Shown here: positions 17,865-26,585 of the stretch, one piece after another
Position numbering within the stretch: position 1 is the first letter of the stretch
Layout: each line of letters starts with the position of its first letter
Assembly: GCF_030068615.1 (NCBI RefSeq)
Contig: NZ_JASJOC010000002.1
Location: 62,001-126,000 of the forward strand
DNA from: Halostagnicola sp. A-GB9-2
GTDB taxonomy: Archaea; Halobacteriota; Halobacteria; Halobacteriales; Natrialbaceae
Direction: 5' to 3'
DNA length: 64,000 bases
Position numbers and translations under genes: made by a program
Notes under the pieces: model-generated
Seen by the model: the letters and a program-made list of their open reading frames with translations, nothing else
Databases searched by the model: none
Told to the model about the DNA's origin: nothing

Positions 17865-18033
17865 GACGACCCGCTGTAACGATTTACCGGTACAACTGTG
17901 ACTATCCTGCGGTTGCACCGAAAATGACCTTCTGAAGTTAGTCTTCTGATAGGCACTCGTTTCCGTGGCCCAGTCGGACGGATCCGCGTTCGGAGCCGAC
18001 AGCTACAAACCGCCGATAGACCCAGACGTAGGT

Positions 18034-19011
18034 ATGCCCGGGAAAGTAAGTCCGTCAGATCTGCTCGAGCACGTCTTCGATCGGACGGGCGCGGCCGACG
18101 AGACCGTCACGCAGGGGCCCGCCGACGGCGAAGACGCCGCCGCGATCGACTGGCCGGGCGGCACCCTCGTCGTGAGCTCCGATCCGATTTCGCTCGCGGC
18201 CTCACAGGTTGGCACGCTTGGCGTTCACGTCGCGTGCAACGACGTCGCGGCCTCCGGTGCCGATCCGCGGTGGCTCACCGCGGTCGTCATGCTCCCCGAG
18301 GAAACCGATCTCGAGCCGATCAGTCGCGATCTCGATGTGGCGGCCCAGGCGGTCGGCGCGTCGATCGTCGGCGGCCACTCCGAGTACGTCGACGCGCTGG
18401 ATCGCCCGCTCGTCTCGCTCACCGCGATGGGATCGACCGAGGCGTTCATCCCAACGGGCGGGGCGGAACCCGGCGATAGGGTCGTCTTGACGAAGGCGGC
18501 GGGGCTCGAGGGAACGGCGATTCTCGCCGCCGATTTCGGCGACGACCTCGAGGTGGACGCGGCCGCCTGCGAGCGAGCCGAGGCGTTTCTCGAGGAGATT
18601 AGCGTCGTTCCGGACGCCAGGCTCGTCCGCGAGTACGCGACGGCCATGCACGATCCGACCGAAGGCGGCGTCGCGGCCGGACTGCTCGAGGTTGCGAGAG
18701 CGTCGGAGTGTCGGCTCGATATCGACCGCGACGCCGTCCCGGTCCGCGAGGAGACGGCCGCCCTCTGTGCGGCCGCGGGCGTCGACCCGCTCCGGATCTT
18801 CGGATCGGGAGCGTTGGTCGCGACGGTTCCCGACGACGACCTCGAGGCCTGTCTCGATGCGCTGTCGGGCGCGGGGATCGAGGCCGCGGTGATCGGGACC
18901 GTGCGGGAGGCAGTCGATCGACCCGAACTCCGCCTCGGCGACGAGACGATCACGAACCCCGTCGAAGACGATCTCTATCCGCTGTGGTCGGCCGTCGACA
19001 CGGCGGAGTGA
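18034..19011 (+). CDS. AIR synthase-related protein (PurM/HypE/ThiL/SelD superfamily)
   Basis: A 325-residue ATP-binding protein of the PurM-like superfamily, whose members phosphorylate or dehydrate amidated, carbamoyl or seleno substrates. Recognisable parts are GPADGEDAAAIDW with SSDPISLA (metal/ATP site), VACNDVAASGADPRW, the central HDPTEGGVAAGLLEVA and the C-terminal FGSGALVATVP. The last two resemble HypE most, yet no hydrogenase genes are in the window. The ATG at 18034 is used because homology begins at MPGKVSPSDLLEH; a GTG at 17965 would add 23 non-conserved residues. Its 3' end overlaps the convergent channel gene by 37 bp. The specific reaction is unknown. Confidence 0.8.
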   Translation: MPGKVSPSDLLEHVFDRTGAADETVTQGPADGEDAAAIDWPGGTLVVSSDPISLAASQVGTLGVHVACNDVAASGADPRWLTAVVMLPEETDLEPISRDLDVAAQAVGASIVGGHSEYVDALDRPLVSLTAMGSTEAFIPTGGAEPGDRVVLTKAAGLEGTAILAADFGDDLEVDAAACERAEAFLEEISVVPDARLVREYATAMHDPTEGGVAAGLLEVARASECRLDIDRDAVPVREETAALCAAAGVDPLRIFGSGALVATVPDDDLEACLDALSGAGIEAAVIGTVREAVDRPELRLGDETITNPVEDDLYPLWSAVDTAE

Positions 19012-20123
19012 TCGGCGTGCGAACTCGAGCGGGCCGCGTCGCCGACGATGGCGTTCGCCAGTAGTTCTCCGGGATCGACGACAACGTCGGCGCCGGCTTT
19101 CTCGAGAGCGTTCGGATTTCCGTCCTCGGTGCAGACGACGATCCGAGCGTCGGTTAGCTCCCTCGCGGTGATCACGGCGTAACTGTTCTGGGCGTCGTCC
19201 GCCGTCGCGACCAGGAGAGCGGTCGCCTCGGCTACGTTCGCCCGCTCGAGTGCCGCTTCGTCCGCCGGATCGCCGGCGACGACGCCGATGGATCGGTTCC
19301 CGAACTTGCCCGTGACCGCCTCGTCGGTGCTAACGACGCAGACGTCCGCATGATTCTCGAGCCCGTCGACGAGGGATTCGGTCAGATCGTCGTACCCCAG
19401 GACGACGATTCTGTCGTGTCCGTCACCTCGATTCGGTGCTTTCGCTCGACGGCCGGTTCTCGAGAGCCGGTTTTCGATTTCGGGGCCGATCAGGGAGCCG
19501 ACGGTCAACCCGACGGTCGTCGGTCCGAGGACGATGAGCGAGATGGCGAACAGCCGCGCACCCTCGGTCAACGGGTGGATGTCCCCGTAGCCGACCGTAC
19601 TCGAGGTGACGAACGTGAAGTAGACGGCGTCGAGTACGGTGTTTAACTCGTCGAACTGGGCGCGAAGCGCGTACGACCCGGCGGTTCCGTACGAGAACAC
19701 GCCGATGATGGCGATCAGCGTTCCGAGTTGAGTCGCGCCAAGCGACGTCGAGCGGGTAAACCGACTGCTCGTGAGGACGAGGACGATCAGCCCACCCAGC
19801 GAGAGGACGACGAGCGGGACCGAGAGGAGCCGGGATTGGGCGATCCCGTGAACCGCGGCGAGGAGGACGAGCGCCCCGGCCGCGACGTAGGCGAGCCGAT
19901 AGCCGCGGTACATTCCCCAGGCCGTGACCAGCAGGGCGAACCCAAGGACGGTTCCGCTGAACTCCGAAATCGCCTGCAGGTCGCCCCAGAACCCGCTCGC
20001 TTGGACGGTCGGGGCGGTGATGATTGCGACGACGCCGGTCGCGATCGAGAGCAACGCGATGGCCGTGACGAGCCAGACGGCGACACGGCCCTGCGGCCGA
20101 TGTGAACGGATTCGCTCGAGCAT
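18975..20123 (-). CDS. Two-pore-type potassium channel with TrkA-N-like domain
   Basis: A 382-residue membrane protein. Six or so N-terminal hydrophobic segments (about 15-135) precede a pore region containing the K+ selectivity filter TVGYGDI (about residue 190), then a final helix. A cytoplasmic RCK/TrkA-N-like domain follows from about residue 235. In that domain the nucleotide-binding glycine signature is replaced by VVLGYDDLTESL, so classical NAD binding may be lost. ATG at 20123 is preferred to a GTG at 20138. The 3' end overlaps the AIR-synthase-like gene on the other strand by 37 bp. Confidence 0.85.
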   Translation of the reverse strand: MLERIRSHRPQGRVAVWLVTAIALLSIATGVVAIITAPTVQASGFWGDLQAISEFSGTVLGFALLVTAWGMYRGYRLAYVAAGALVLLAAVHGIAQSRLLSVPLVVLSLGGLIVLVLTSSRFTRSTSLGATQLGTLIAIIGVFSYGTAGSYALRAQFDELNTVLDAVYFTFVTSSTVGYGDIHPLTEGARLFAISLIVLGPTTVGLTVGSLIGPEIENRLSRTGRRAKAPNRGDGHDRIVVLGYDDLTESLVDGLENHADVCVVSTDEAVTGKFGNRSIGVVAGDPADEAALERANVAEATALLVATADDAQNSYAVITARELTDARIVVCTEDGNPNALEKAGADVVVDPGELLANAIVGDAARSSSHADHSAVSTADHSG

Positions 20124-20197
20124 GGGCGTTTCCACCACGCCCGTGGCGATAAAACGGGAGCGGCACTCGCCGCTTGCAATGACCCCACCTACCTCGG

Positions 20198-20220
20198 GGC
20201 GCTCGCTCGTTCGGAGCGCC
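20198..20220 (-). terminator. Hairpin after the larA gene
   Basis: GGCGCTC (20198-20204) pairs perfectly with GAGCGCC (20214-20220) across a 9-nt loop. It lies just 3 bp beyond the larA stop codon on the minus strand and upstream of the channel gene. There is no T-run, so termination activity is uncertain. Confidence 0.35.
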
Positions 20221-20223
20221 GAA

Positions 20224-21447
20224 CTACCCCTCGACGAGCAGCGTGTTCAACGCGTCGGGGACGACGAGCACGTCGCTGCCGGGTTCGACGGCATCGGCTA
20301 CGTCCGCTCGAGCGCTCATCAGACAGTCCTCGACGACCGCCGGAGAGGTGCTGTTCGCTACGGTGATGTCGTGCTCGCGGAGCACTCGAGCGACCACGAA
20401 CGCTCGCTGCGCCCCGGGCTGATAGCCCCGTCGCATCTCCTCGTACAACGTTTCCGCGTCGGGTGCAGTCCGAAGCCGTCGATAGAACCGCTTTTCGCCG
20501 TCACCCGCTCCCACGCCTTCCGGAAGTTCGGCGGGGATAACCAGTTTCCCGCCGGGTCGCAGGGGATTCCGATCGCCCAGCGCGACGTAGGTGGCGGCTC
20601 GGGTCGCCTGGTAGAGGTTCGCGTCCTTCGGCGCGCCGACGCCGCAGACGACGGCGTCGAACTCGTCATCGACGGGAACGGAGAGAGCGTCGCGAGCGAC
20701 GGTTGCGAGTTCCCGCACGATCGCCCGGTGATCGCCGGCCGCAACGCCAAGGACACCGTTCGGGCCGTGGGTCAGGTTGAGACAGAAGTCGATTTCGGCG
20801 AGGTCGCCCGCGCGGTCGAGCGCGTTTCGGAACGGGTTCCCGTCGATCCGTCCGAGCCGAACGCCGTCTCGGGCGAGCATCTCGGGACCGTGCGTGTAGC
20901 GGATCAGCGACTCACTTCCGGCACCGATCGCGACGGTTTTTGCGCCGCCGCTAAACCCCGCGTACTGGTGGGGTTCGACGACGCCCGTCGAGAGGATCGA
21001 GTCTGCCTTCGCGACCGGCGTGCCGATTTCGATCGGACAGCCGTCGACGGCTCCGACCGTCACGATGTCGTCCGGATCGTGGTTCACCGCGAGGTCGGCG
21101 TGCGGACCGAGCATCGCATCGATCTCCGCCTCGGTCATCGGCCGGTGGAGCCCGAGACCGACGACGACGGTAACCCGTTCTCGAGCGACGCCGTGATCTG
21201 CCAGTCGCTCGAGAAGGGCAGAGAGAAGCACGTCGTCGGGGACCGTTCGAGTGCCGTCGGTAACGACGATCGCGACGTCGTCGTCGGGAGCGACGCGCGA
21301 CTCGAGTGGTGCGCCGTGTGGGTTTTGGAGCGCCCGCTCTGCGGCCGTACGAACGTCGACAGTGTCGATTCCGGACGGCGTGGCGACCGAGACGTCACAC
21401 TCGGGCAGTCGGAGCTCGATCGTCTCTGTTCCGAGCGGGAGGTTCAT
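20224..21447 (-). CDS. larA: LarA-family nickel-pincer racemase
   Basis: A 407-residue protein of the lactate racemase family, which interconverts 2-hydroxy-acid enantiomers using a nickel-pincer nucleotide covalently bound to a Lys. All key residues are visible: H101 in GLHRPMTE, H160 in EPHQYAGFSGGAK, the cofactor-binding K170 in the same block, and H186 in RYTHGPEM. The 10- and 16-residue spacings match the characterised enzyme. The cofactor synthesis genes larB, larC and larE are not in the window. Divergent from bioF; not in an operon here. The family includes racemases of other hydroxy acids, so lactate is only the default substrate. Confidence 0.9.
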   Translation of the reverse strand: MNLPLGTETIELRLPECDVSVATPSGIDTVDVRTAAERALQNPHGAPLESRVAPDDDVAIVVTDGTRTVPDDVLLSALLERLADHGVARERVTVVVGLGLHRPMTEAEIDAMLGPHADLAVNHDPDDIVTVGAVDGCPIEIGTPVAKADSILSTGVVEPHQYAGFSGGAKTVAIGAGSESLIRYTHGPEMLARDGVRLGRIDGNPFRNALDRAGDLAEIDFCLNLTHGPNGVLGVAAGDHRAIVRELATVARDALSVPVDDEFDAVVCGVGAPKDANLYQATRAATYVALGDRNPLRPGGKLVIPAELPEGVGAGDGEKRFYRRLRTAPDAETLYEEMRRGYQPGAQRAFVVARVLREHDITVANSTSPAVVEDCLMSARADVADAVEPGSDVLVVPDALNTLLVEG

Positions 21448-21570
21448 AATCTTCTTTCAAACGCCGTCAAAGAAAGTCGCTGTGGTCCGCAGGCCTGCAA
21501 ATCGCCACGAACTGGTTTGGCGGCGTCGAACCGTGAAAGTAAAACCGTGGGGCGGTCACCATCCACGTAG

Positions 21571-22812
21571 ATGGTAGACCGTGGGTTCGAGTTGGAAACA
21601 CGCCTCCGTCAACGCGAGGCGAACGACTTGAAGCGGGCGCTTTCACCCGTCGATAGAGTCGCGGAGCGAGGGTACTTTGCAGAACCCTCGGGCGGCAACC
21701 TCCCGGTACTCGAGTCCGAGGAGGCGCTGGTGTTCGCGTCGAACAACTATCTCGGACTCACCGACGATCAGCGCGTGCAGGACGCGGCGAGACAGGCCGC
21801 GGCGACCGTCGGCACCGGAGCGGGTGCCAGCCGACTCGTGACCGGCGATACGCTCGTTCACCACGACCTCGAGCGGTTGCTCGCAGAAACCAAACGAACG
21901 GAACGTGCGCTGACCTTTTCGTCGGGCTACGCCGCGAACGTCGGAACGATTACAGCGCTCGAACCCGACGTGATTTTCTCCGACGAGTTGAACCACGCCA
22001 GTATTATCGACGCGAGTCGCCTCTCCGACGCCGAGGTCGTAATCTACGACCACTGCGACGCTGGCGACCTGCGGGCGAAGCTGACGGCTCGATCCGAGCG
22101 AGCCTCGGAGTCAGCGCCGTCAGCAGAAGCCGGCTCGCCCGCGGCGGACGAATCCTGGCTGATTGTCACGGATTCGGTCTTCAGTATGGACGGAACCGTC
22201 GCCCCGCTCGAGGCGATCTGTAGCGCCGCCGAGCGGTTCGGTGCGTGGGTGATGGTCGACGAAGCACACGCGACAGGACTGTACGCCGACGGCGGCGGAA
22301 TCGTCCAGTCGGAGTCGCTCGAGAATCGCGTCCACGTCCAGATGGGGACGCTCTCGAAGGCCCTCGCGAGTCAGGGCGGCTACGTCGCCGGAAGCAACGA
22401 GTTGATCGAGTTGCTGGTCAACGATGCGCGCTCGTTCGTCTTCTCAACGGGGTTGACCCCGCCGGCGGCCGCGACCGCGAGCGAGGCCCTGCACGTCTCT
22501 CGCCACAGCGACGCTCGCGAAAAGCTCTGGGAGAACGTCGCCCACCTCCGGGACGGACTGGAAGCCCTCGGTCTCGATATCCTCGGCGATTCGCAGATCC
22601 TGCCCGTGATCATCGGCGACCGTCGAGACGCACTCGACCTCGCCGCCGGCCTCCGCGAGCGCGAGATCGTTGCGCCGGCGATCCGGCCGCCGACCGTTCC
22701 CGAAGGAACGAGCCGGATTCGTATCGTTCCGACAGCGGCACACGACGAAGCCGATATCGTCACCTGTCTCGAGGCGTTCCAGACCGTCGGTAACGAAGTT
22801 GGATTGTTATGA
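21571..22812 (+). CDS. bioF: 8-amino-7-oxononanoate synthase (biotin synthesis)
   Basis: PLP-dependent alpha-oxoamine synthase of 413 residues that condenses pimeloyl thioester with alanine in biotin synthesis. The fold is clear: FASNNYLGL, GTGAGASRLVTG, VMVDEAHATG (D230, H233) and the PLP lysine K263 in MGTLSKALASQGGY. An Ala/Ser/Glu-rich insertion at about residues 172-194 is absent from most homologues. The closely related Kbl (glycine C-acetyltransferase) is the alternative, but bioD downstream on the same strand makes BioF the better call. No bioA, bioB or bioW is present in the window. Confidence 0.92.
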   Translation: MVDRGFELETRLRQREANDLKRALSPVDRVAERGYFAEPSGGNLPVLESEEALVFASNNYLGLTDDQRVQDAARQAAATVGTGAGASRLVTGDTLVHHDLERLLAETKRTERALTFSSGYAANVGTITALEPDVIFSDELNHASIIDASRLSDAEVVIYDHCDAGDLRAKLTARSERASESAPSAEAGSPAADESWLIVTDSVFSMDGTVAPLEAICSAAERFGAWVMVDEAHATGLYADGGGIVQSESLENRVHVQMGTLSKALASQGGYVAGSNELIELLVNDARSFVFSTGLTPPAAATASEALHVSRHSDAREKLWENVAHLRDGLEALGLDILGDSQILPVIIGDRRDALDLAAGLREREIVAPAIRPPTVPEGTSRIRIVPTAAHDEADIVTCLEAFQTVGNEVGLL

Positions 22813-22920
22813 GCGAGCCGCGATTGTCCGGACGAACGCAGATGACCGATCAGCGCGGATGATCGACCGGGATCCTCGAACGCGACTACTGACGTACGAT
22901 TTCGAGCACACTACTGACAC

Positions 22921-23610
22921 ATGATCCTCGAACACGACGACGAACGGATCGCGGTCGTCGGCACGGATACCGGTGTCGGAAAGACGGTGATTACGGCCGG
23001 CGTGACGGCAACGCTTCGCGACGACGGAATCGACGCTCGAGCGGTCAAGCCCGTCCAGACCGGCTACCCGCCCGACGACGACGCCGGGTTCGTCGCGGAC
23101 GCGTGCGACGACTCCGACGCGGCGAGCTGTTTTAAATACCTCGAGGAACCGCTCGCGCCGCGAGTCGCCGCCGAACGTGCGGGCATCGACCTGTCCGATG
23201 GTGAAATCCGGAAGCGGTGTGATTCTGCCCTCGAGTCGGCCGAGGTCGGCGTTCTCGAGGGAGTCGGCGGACTCCACGTCCCACTCGCCGAGGGGTACGA
23301 GGTGATCGACCTCGTGACGGATCTCGAGTGCCCGGCCGTCGTCGTCACCCGGTCGGGTCTCGGAACGTTGAACCACACGACACTGACAGTCGAGGCGCTC
23401 GAGCACCGCGGTGTCGATGTGCGCTCGATCATCTGTAACGAGTATCGCGGCGAGACGGTCGCCGAACGGACGAACGTCGGGGAACTCGAGCGGATGACCG
23501 GCCACCCCGTGGAGACGGTTCCGCCGCTCGAAGGTGAAACGCCTCGAGAGCTGGCTCTCGGCGTCCGCCGGTCGATTTCAGGGCCGGTCCGATCGGATGC
23601 CGACAAGTAG
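22921..23610 (+). CDS. bioD: ATP-dependent dethiobiotin synthetase
   Basis: A 229-residue P-loop enzyme that closes the ureido ring of dethiobiotin from diaminopelargonic acid, CO2 and ATP. It has GTDTGVGKT (Walker A, K21), KPVQTG, the catalytic block EGVGGLHVPL, and VVVTRSGLGTLNHT. The start ATG overlaps the end of a short open frame (ATGA at 22921). The 108 bp between bioF and bioD hold two tiny frames (17 codons from 22809; about 20 codons from 22861) without recognisable content. Likely in one operon with bioF. Confidence 0.93.
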   Translation: MILEHDDERIAVVGTDTGVGKTVITAGVTATLRDDGIDARAVKPVQTGYPPDDDAGFVADACDDSDAASCFKYLEEPLAPRVAAERAGIDLSDGEIRKRCDSALESAEVGVLEGVGGLHVPLAEGYEVIDLVTDLECPAVVVTRSGLGTLNHTTLTVEALEHRGVDVRSIICNEYRGETVAERTNVGELERMTGHPVETVPPLEGETPRELALGVRRSISGPVRSDADK

Positions 23611-23656
23611 AGAGGGGCCAAGAGACGTAGCCGAGAGAAAACCCGTCGAACTCCTC

Positions 23657-23854
23657 TCAGAGGGGCGGCGTCGGACGGGTATCTGTGTGCGTTCCGTTCT
23701 CCGGCTCAGTGACTGATTCGGACGAGGTCGCCTGATCGTCGACGAGATATGTCACGAGTTCGGACTTTCTGTGTTCGACCTCGAGGTGGACGGTAAGCCT
23801 CCTTTCGTTCTCGAACGCGTCGGTACAGAGTGGACAGGGGTGTCTTGATGTCAT
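23657..23854 (-). CDS. Small C2H2 zinc-finger protein
   Basis: A 65-residue protein with one C2H2 finger: CPLC near residue 6 and HLEVEH near residue 22, with conserved aromatic and Leu spacing. The C-terminal part is polar, acidic and Pro/Thr-rich. The ATG at 23854 is taken, although the frame is open a further 11 codons. Such single-finger proteins are common in haloarchaea and often lack a known function; regulation or protein binding is possible. It sits downstream of rfcL on the same strand, 60 bp away. Confidence 0.7.
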   Translation of the reverse strand: MTSRHPCPLCTDAFENERRLTVHLEVEHRKSELVTYLVDDQATSSESVTEPENGTHTDTRPTPPL

Positions 23855-23914
23855 GGGACTCACTCGAGACGAGTTCACACCAAGCACGAACGTAACTGTA
23901 CGGATCGTTCGCTT

Positions 23915-25480
23915 CTAGAAAAACTCGTTGAGGCCTGACTGATCGTCGTCGGTCTCGGTTTCGTCAATCGTCTCGCGGGCGTCGTCCTCGTCGGATTCGG
24001 TCACGTCCGATCTGGCAGTTTGGGCGCTCGAGTCGGTGAGCGTCGCTTGATTGTCGGATCCTCCGCCGGAGCCGTTCGATCCGTTAATCCCGTCGGATCG
24101 ATCGCCAGTACTTCCGGCGGCTTCGTCGCCACCGGTTTCGCCCTCAGCGTCATTATCCGACGAACGGACCGCGTTCTCGAAGGCGGTTCCGGAGTGCTCG
24201 ACGGCGACCTCTGCCGTCCGTTCTTCGGCGTCCTCGACGATGGACTCGACCTTGTTCGTGTCCGCGCCGCTACCAGTGATGAACGAGATTTCGTCGGCGT
24301 CCAGCTCGTAGGCCGCCGCCATCGTTACGGTCAGGTCGCGAGGCTTGCAGTGGTGAGTCATCGACTCGAGAAACGGGACGATTTCCCGGCGGGCGGTTCC
24401 GACGCTCGTTCCCTCGCGTTCGGCGATTCGCTCGGCGATCGAATCACGGGTGTCTCGAGCGCCGCGGGTTCGGCCGAGCTTCGACCAGTAGCTCGGCGGG
24501 CCATAGCGGGTCCAGCCGCCTTTCGATCCCCGTCTCGAGGCGGCGACGCCTGCGGTCATGTTGTCCGAGGCGTACCGCCAGTAGGAGTAGTCTTGAGTGG
24601 CTCGGACGCGTCCGAGCCAGCGGTCGGCGTTGGCGAGGAACTCGTAGGCGTCGGCGAGTTCGTCGCCCTCGTAATCTTTCGGAACGTTGTCCTCGATCCA
24701 GTTGATAAGATCGTCCGGCGTCTCATCGACGTCGTACGATGATTTGAGTGCACCTTCCGCGTCTTCCTCTTTGATCAGCGCGTCGAGGTAGTCAAAGATC
24801 CCTTCCGTCGTATCCCGTTCGCCGGTAACCACGTCCTCGACGGTGAGCCGATCCGTCTCCTCGGCGACGGCCTGAAGATCGTTGACCGCAGAGCGCAGGT
24901 CGCCGCTGGTCGAGTCAGCGATCGCTTTCAGCGCGTCCTCGTCGAAATCGATCCCCTCTCGGCGACAGATATCTCGCAGAACTGGAACGATCGAGCGCGT
25001 CGAGACGTCCCGGAACTCGATCGTCTCACAGGAGTTGCGAAGCGACTGGCTCATCTCGTAGAACTCGTTGGCCACGAGGACGATCGGCTGCTCGGCGTCC
25101 TTGACGACTCGAGTAACCTCTCGAGAGCCGCCGTAGTCCGCGTTGCCATGGAAGTTGTCGGCCTCGTCCAAAATGACGAGCCGCCGCCCCGTCTCGCCGG
25201 CCGTGAGCGTCCCGCTTTTGGCCGCTTCACCGGCGATCCGTTCGATGACGTCGGCCTGTCTGTCGTCGCTCGCGTTGAGTTCCATCACCGGCCAGCCCAT
25301 ATCGTTGGCCAGCGCGTGTGCCGCGGAGGTCTTGCCGACGCCGGGACTGCCGTGGACGATAACGGCGTCGCGGTGGTCGTCCCACGTTTCGGCCCACTCC
25401 TCGAGTTGGTCGCGAGCCTTGTTGTTCCCACGTACCTCCGAAAGCGTCGTCGGCCGGTACGTTTCGGTCCAATCACTCAT
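23915..25480 (-). CDS. rfcL: Replication factor C large subunit
   Basis: The large clamp-loader subunit that, with RFC small subunits, loads PCNA onto primed DNA. The 521-residue protein has Walker A HGSPGVGKT (K50), Walker B LVILDEADN, sensor regions (RNSCETIEFRDVS) and the collar domain. Residues about 420-510 are an acidic, Ser/Gly-rich linker, and the extreme C terminus QSGLNEFF is a textbook PCNA-interacting (PIP) motif. A full-length gene with its own promoter region at 25481-25522. Confidence 0.96.
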   Translation of the reverse strand: MSDWTETYRPTTLSEVRGNNKARDQLEEWAETWDDHRDAVIVHGSPGVGKTSAAHALANDMGWPVMELNASDDRQADVIERIAGEAAKSGTLTAGETGRRLVILDEADNFHGNADYGGSREVTRVVKDAEQPIVLVANEFYEMSQSLRNSCETIEFRDVSTRSIVPVLRDICRREGIDFDEDALKAIADSTSGDLRSAVNDLQAVAEETDRLTVEDVVTGERDTTEGIFDYLDALIKEEDAEGALKSSYDVDETPDDLINWIEDNVPKDYEGDELADAYEFLANADRWLGRVRATQDYSYWRYASDNMTAGVAASRRGSKGGWTRYGPPSYWSKLGRTRGARDTRDSIAERIAEREGTSVGTARREIVPFLESMTHHCKPRDLTVTMAAAYELDADEISFITGSGADTNKVESIVEDAEERTAEVAVEHSGTAFENAVRSSDNDAEGETGGDEAAGSTGDRSDGINGSNGSGGGSDNQATLTDSSAQTARSDVTESDEDDARETIDETETDDDQSGLNEFF

Positions 25481-25522
25481 TGGTCGTGATAGGAGTGAGC
25501 CGCGTTTAGTGGTTGCGGAGCG

Positions 25523-25636
25523 TCACTCCTCGAGGACTGTTTTCAGGTCGAAGCGGAAGATGTCTTCGTCCACATCCTCGCTGAGGACGATTCTATCGCT
25601 GTCAACGAGAGCGATCCGTCCACTCCGAAACGACAT
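25523..25636 (-). CDS. Possible 37-aa acidic small protein
   Basis: ATG at 25636 to TGA at 25523 encodes 37 residues, beginning MSFRSGRIALVDSDRIVLSE. An A/T-rich region with TATTATTGTAA lies directly upstream. Acidity and codon use fit the genome, but with so short a frame the call rests on that alone. Confidence 0.35.
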   Translation of the reverse strand: MSFRSGRIALVDSDRIVLSEDVDEDIFRFDLKTVLEE

Positions 25637-25742
25637 TCTCTCCTCTATTATTGTAACAAGTGTCTATATTTCAACACTCCGATTGGCTTTTATACGATGA
25701 GTCAGTACGAACAATTGGACAATCGAACGAGCAGATATCGAA

Positions 25743-26093
25743 ATGCAAACGGAAGTACATACCTCAGACGAGGCGAGCGAGATCCAGTACGACCAGACGA
25801 ACGATCGGTACGTATTCGAGTACGACACCGACGGTAGTGCGACGCTGACGGCGACGGTTGTTCACGCACTCGCGTCGATCGCAGATACCGACGTTTCACA
25901 GGGCGAGTTCTCACTGTACGATAGCGTCGATCCCGACGCACTAGAACGGCTCTTCGCGTCGAAGGCGGACGGCAGCGATCGAACGGGCGGCCACGTCGCG
26001 TTTACCGCCCTCGAACACGAAGTCTACGTCTACGCTAACGGAGATATTATCGTCTACCCACCCAGATCCCAGCGCCGCCGGCCCCCGAACTGA
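25743..26093 (+). CDS. HalOD1 output-domain protein
   Basis: A 116-residue stand-alone HalOD1 domain, a haloarchaeal module usually found at the end of signal-transduction proteins or on its own. Residues 24-100 carry the typical core: RYVFEYDTDG, LTATVVHALASIADTD, FSLYDSVDPDALERLF and a terminal VYVYANGDIIVY. It has no sensor or receiver domain. An A/T-rich tract (25640-25700) upstream is a likely promoter. Role presumed regulatory. Confidence 0.88.
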   Translation: MQTEVHTSDEASEIQYDQTNDRYVFEYDTDGSATLTATVVHALASIADTDVSQGEFSLYDSVDPDALERLFASKADGSDRTGGHVAFTALEHEVYVYANGDIIVYPPRSQRRRPPN

Positions 26094-26193
26094 CGCGTTC
26101 GGCCCTCTTAACCGTCGCTGTTGGCCTGTTTTCTCTGCCCGATCACTCCCGATAGAGGAACGGATTTAGGGACGTCGCCCGTTGTTCGAACCG

Positions 26194-26508
26194 ATGACCG
26201 TCATTGGCTTTCTGAGTACGGCACCAGTCATCGAAGACAGCATGTCCGGCGAGGTCGCGAAAGCCGTGGATGCACTCGAGGAGTACGACGTCGAGTACGA
26301 AACGGGCCCGATGGGGACGACGATCGAAGCGGAGACGACCGACGAACTCTTCGCCGCGGCCCAGGCCGCCCACGACGCGATCGACGCCGATCGAGTCAGC
26401 ACGGTGTTCAAAATCGACGACAAGCGGACGAGCGATCAGACTGCGAGCGACAAGGTCGACGCTGTCGAATCGCATCTCGGACGAGCGCCGAAAACCGGCG
26501 GAGAGTAG
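26194..26508 (+). CDS. MTH1187/YkoF-type thiamine-binding protein
   Basis: A 104-residue ferredoxin-like protein of the MTH1187 family, members of which bind thiamine or related pyrimidines. It shows the conserved opening MTVIGFLSTAPV and the blocks VAKAVDALEEYDVEYETGP, MGTTIE and AAQAAHDAI. I chose the ATG at 26194 at the start of the homology rather than one four codons upstream. Possible role in thiamine sensing or salvage; no thiamine genes are next to it. Confidence 0.85.
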   Translation: MTVIGFLSTAPVIEDSMSGEVAKAVDALEEYDVEYETGPMGTTIEAETTDELFAAAQAAHDAIDADRVSTVFKIDDKRTSDQTASDKVDAVESHLGRAPKTGGE

Positions 26509-26585
26509 GGTTCGAAGCCCGCGCCTTTCGTTCAAGCAGGGCAGTGACCTCTATCGAACGAAGGGAGTCGGTCGACCTTCGTGGC

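Noticed and set aside
22809-22862. A 17-codon frame overlapping the bioF stop
   Set aside because: Too short and with no support; may be a remnant.
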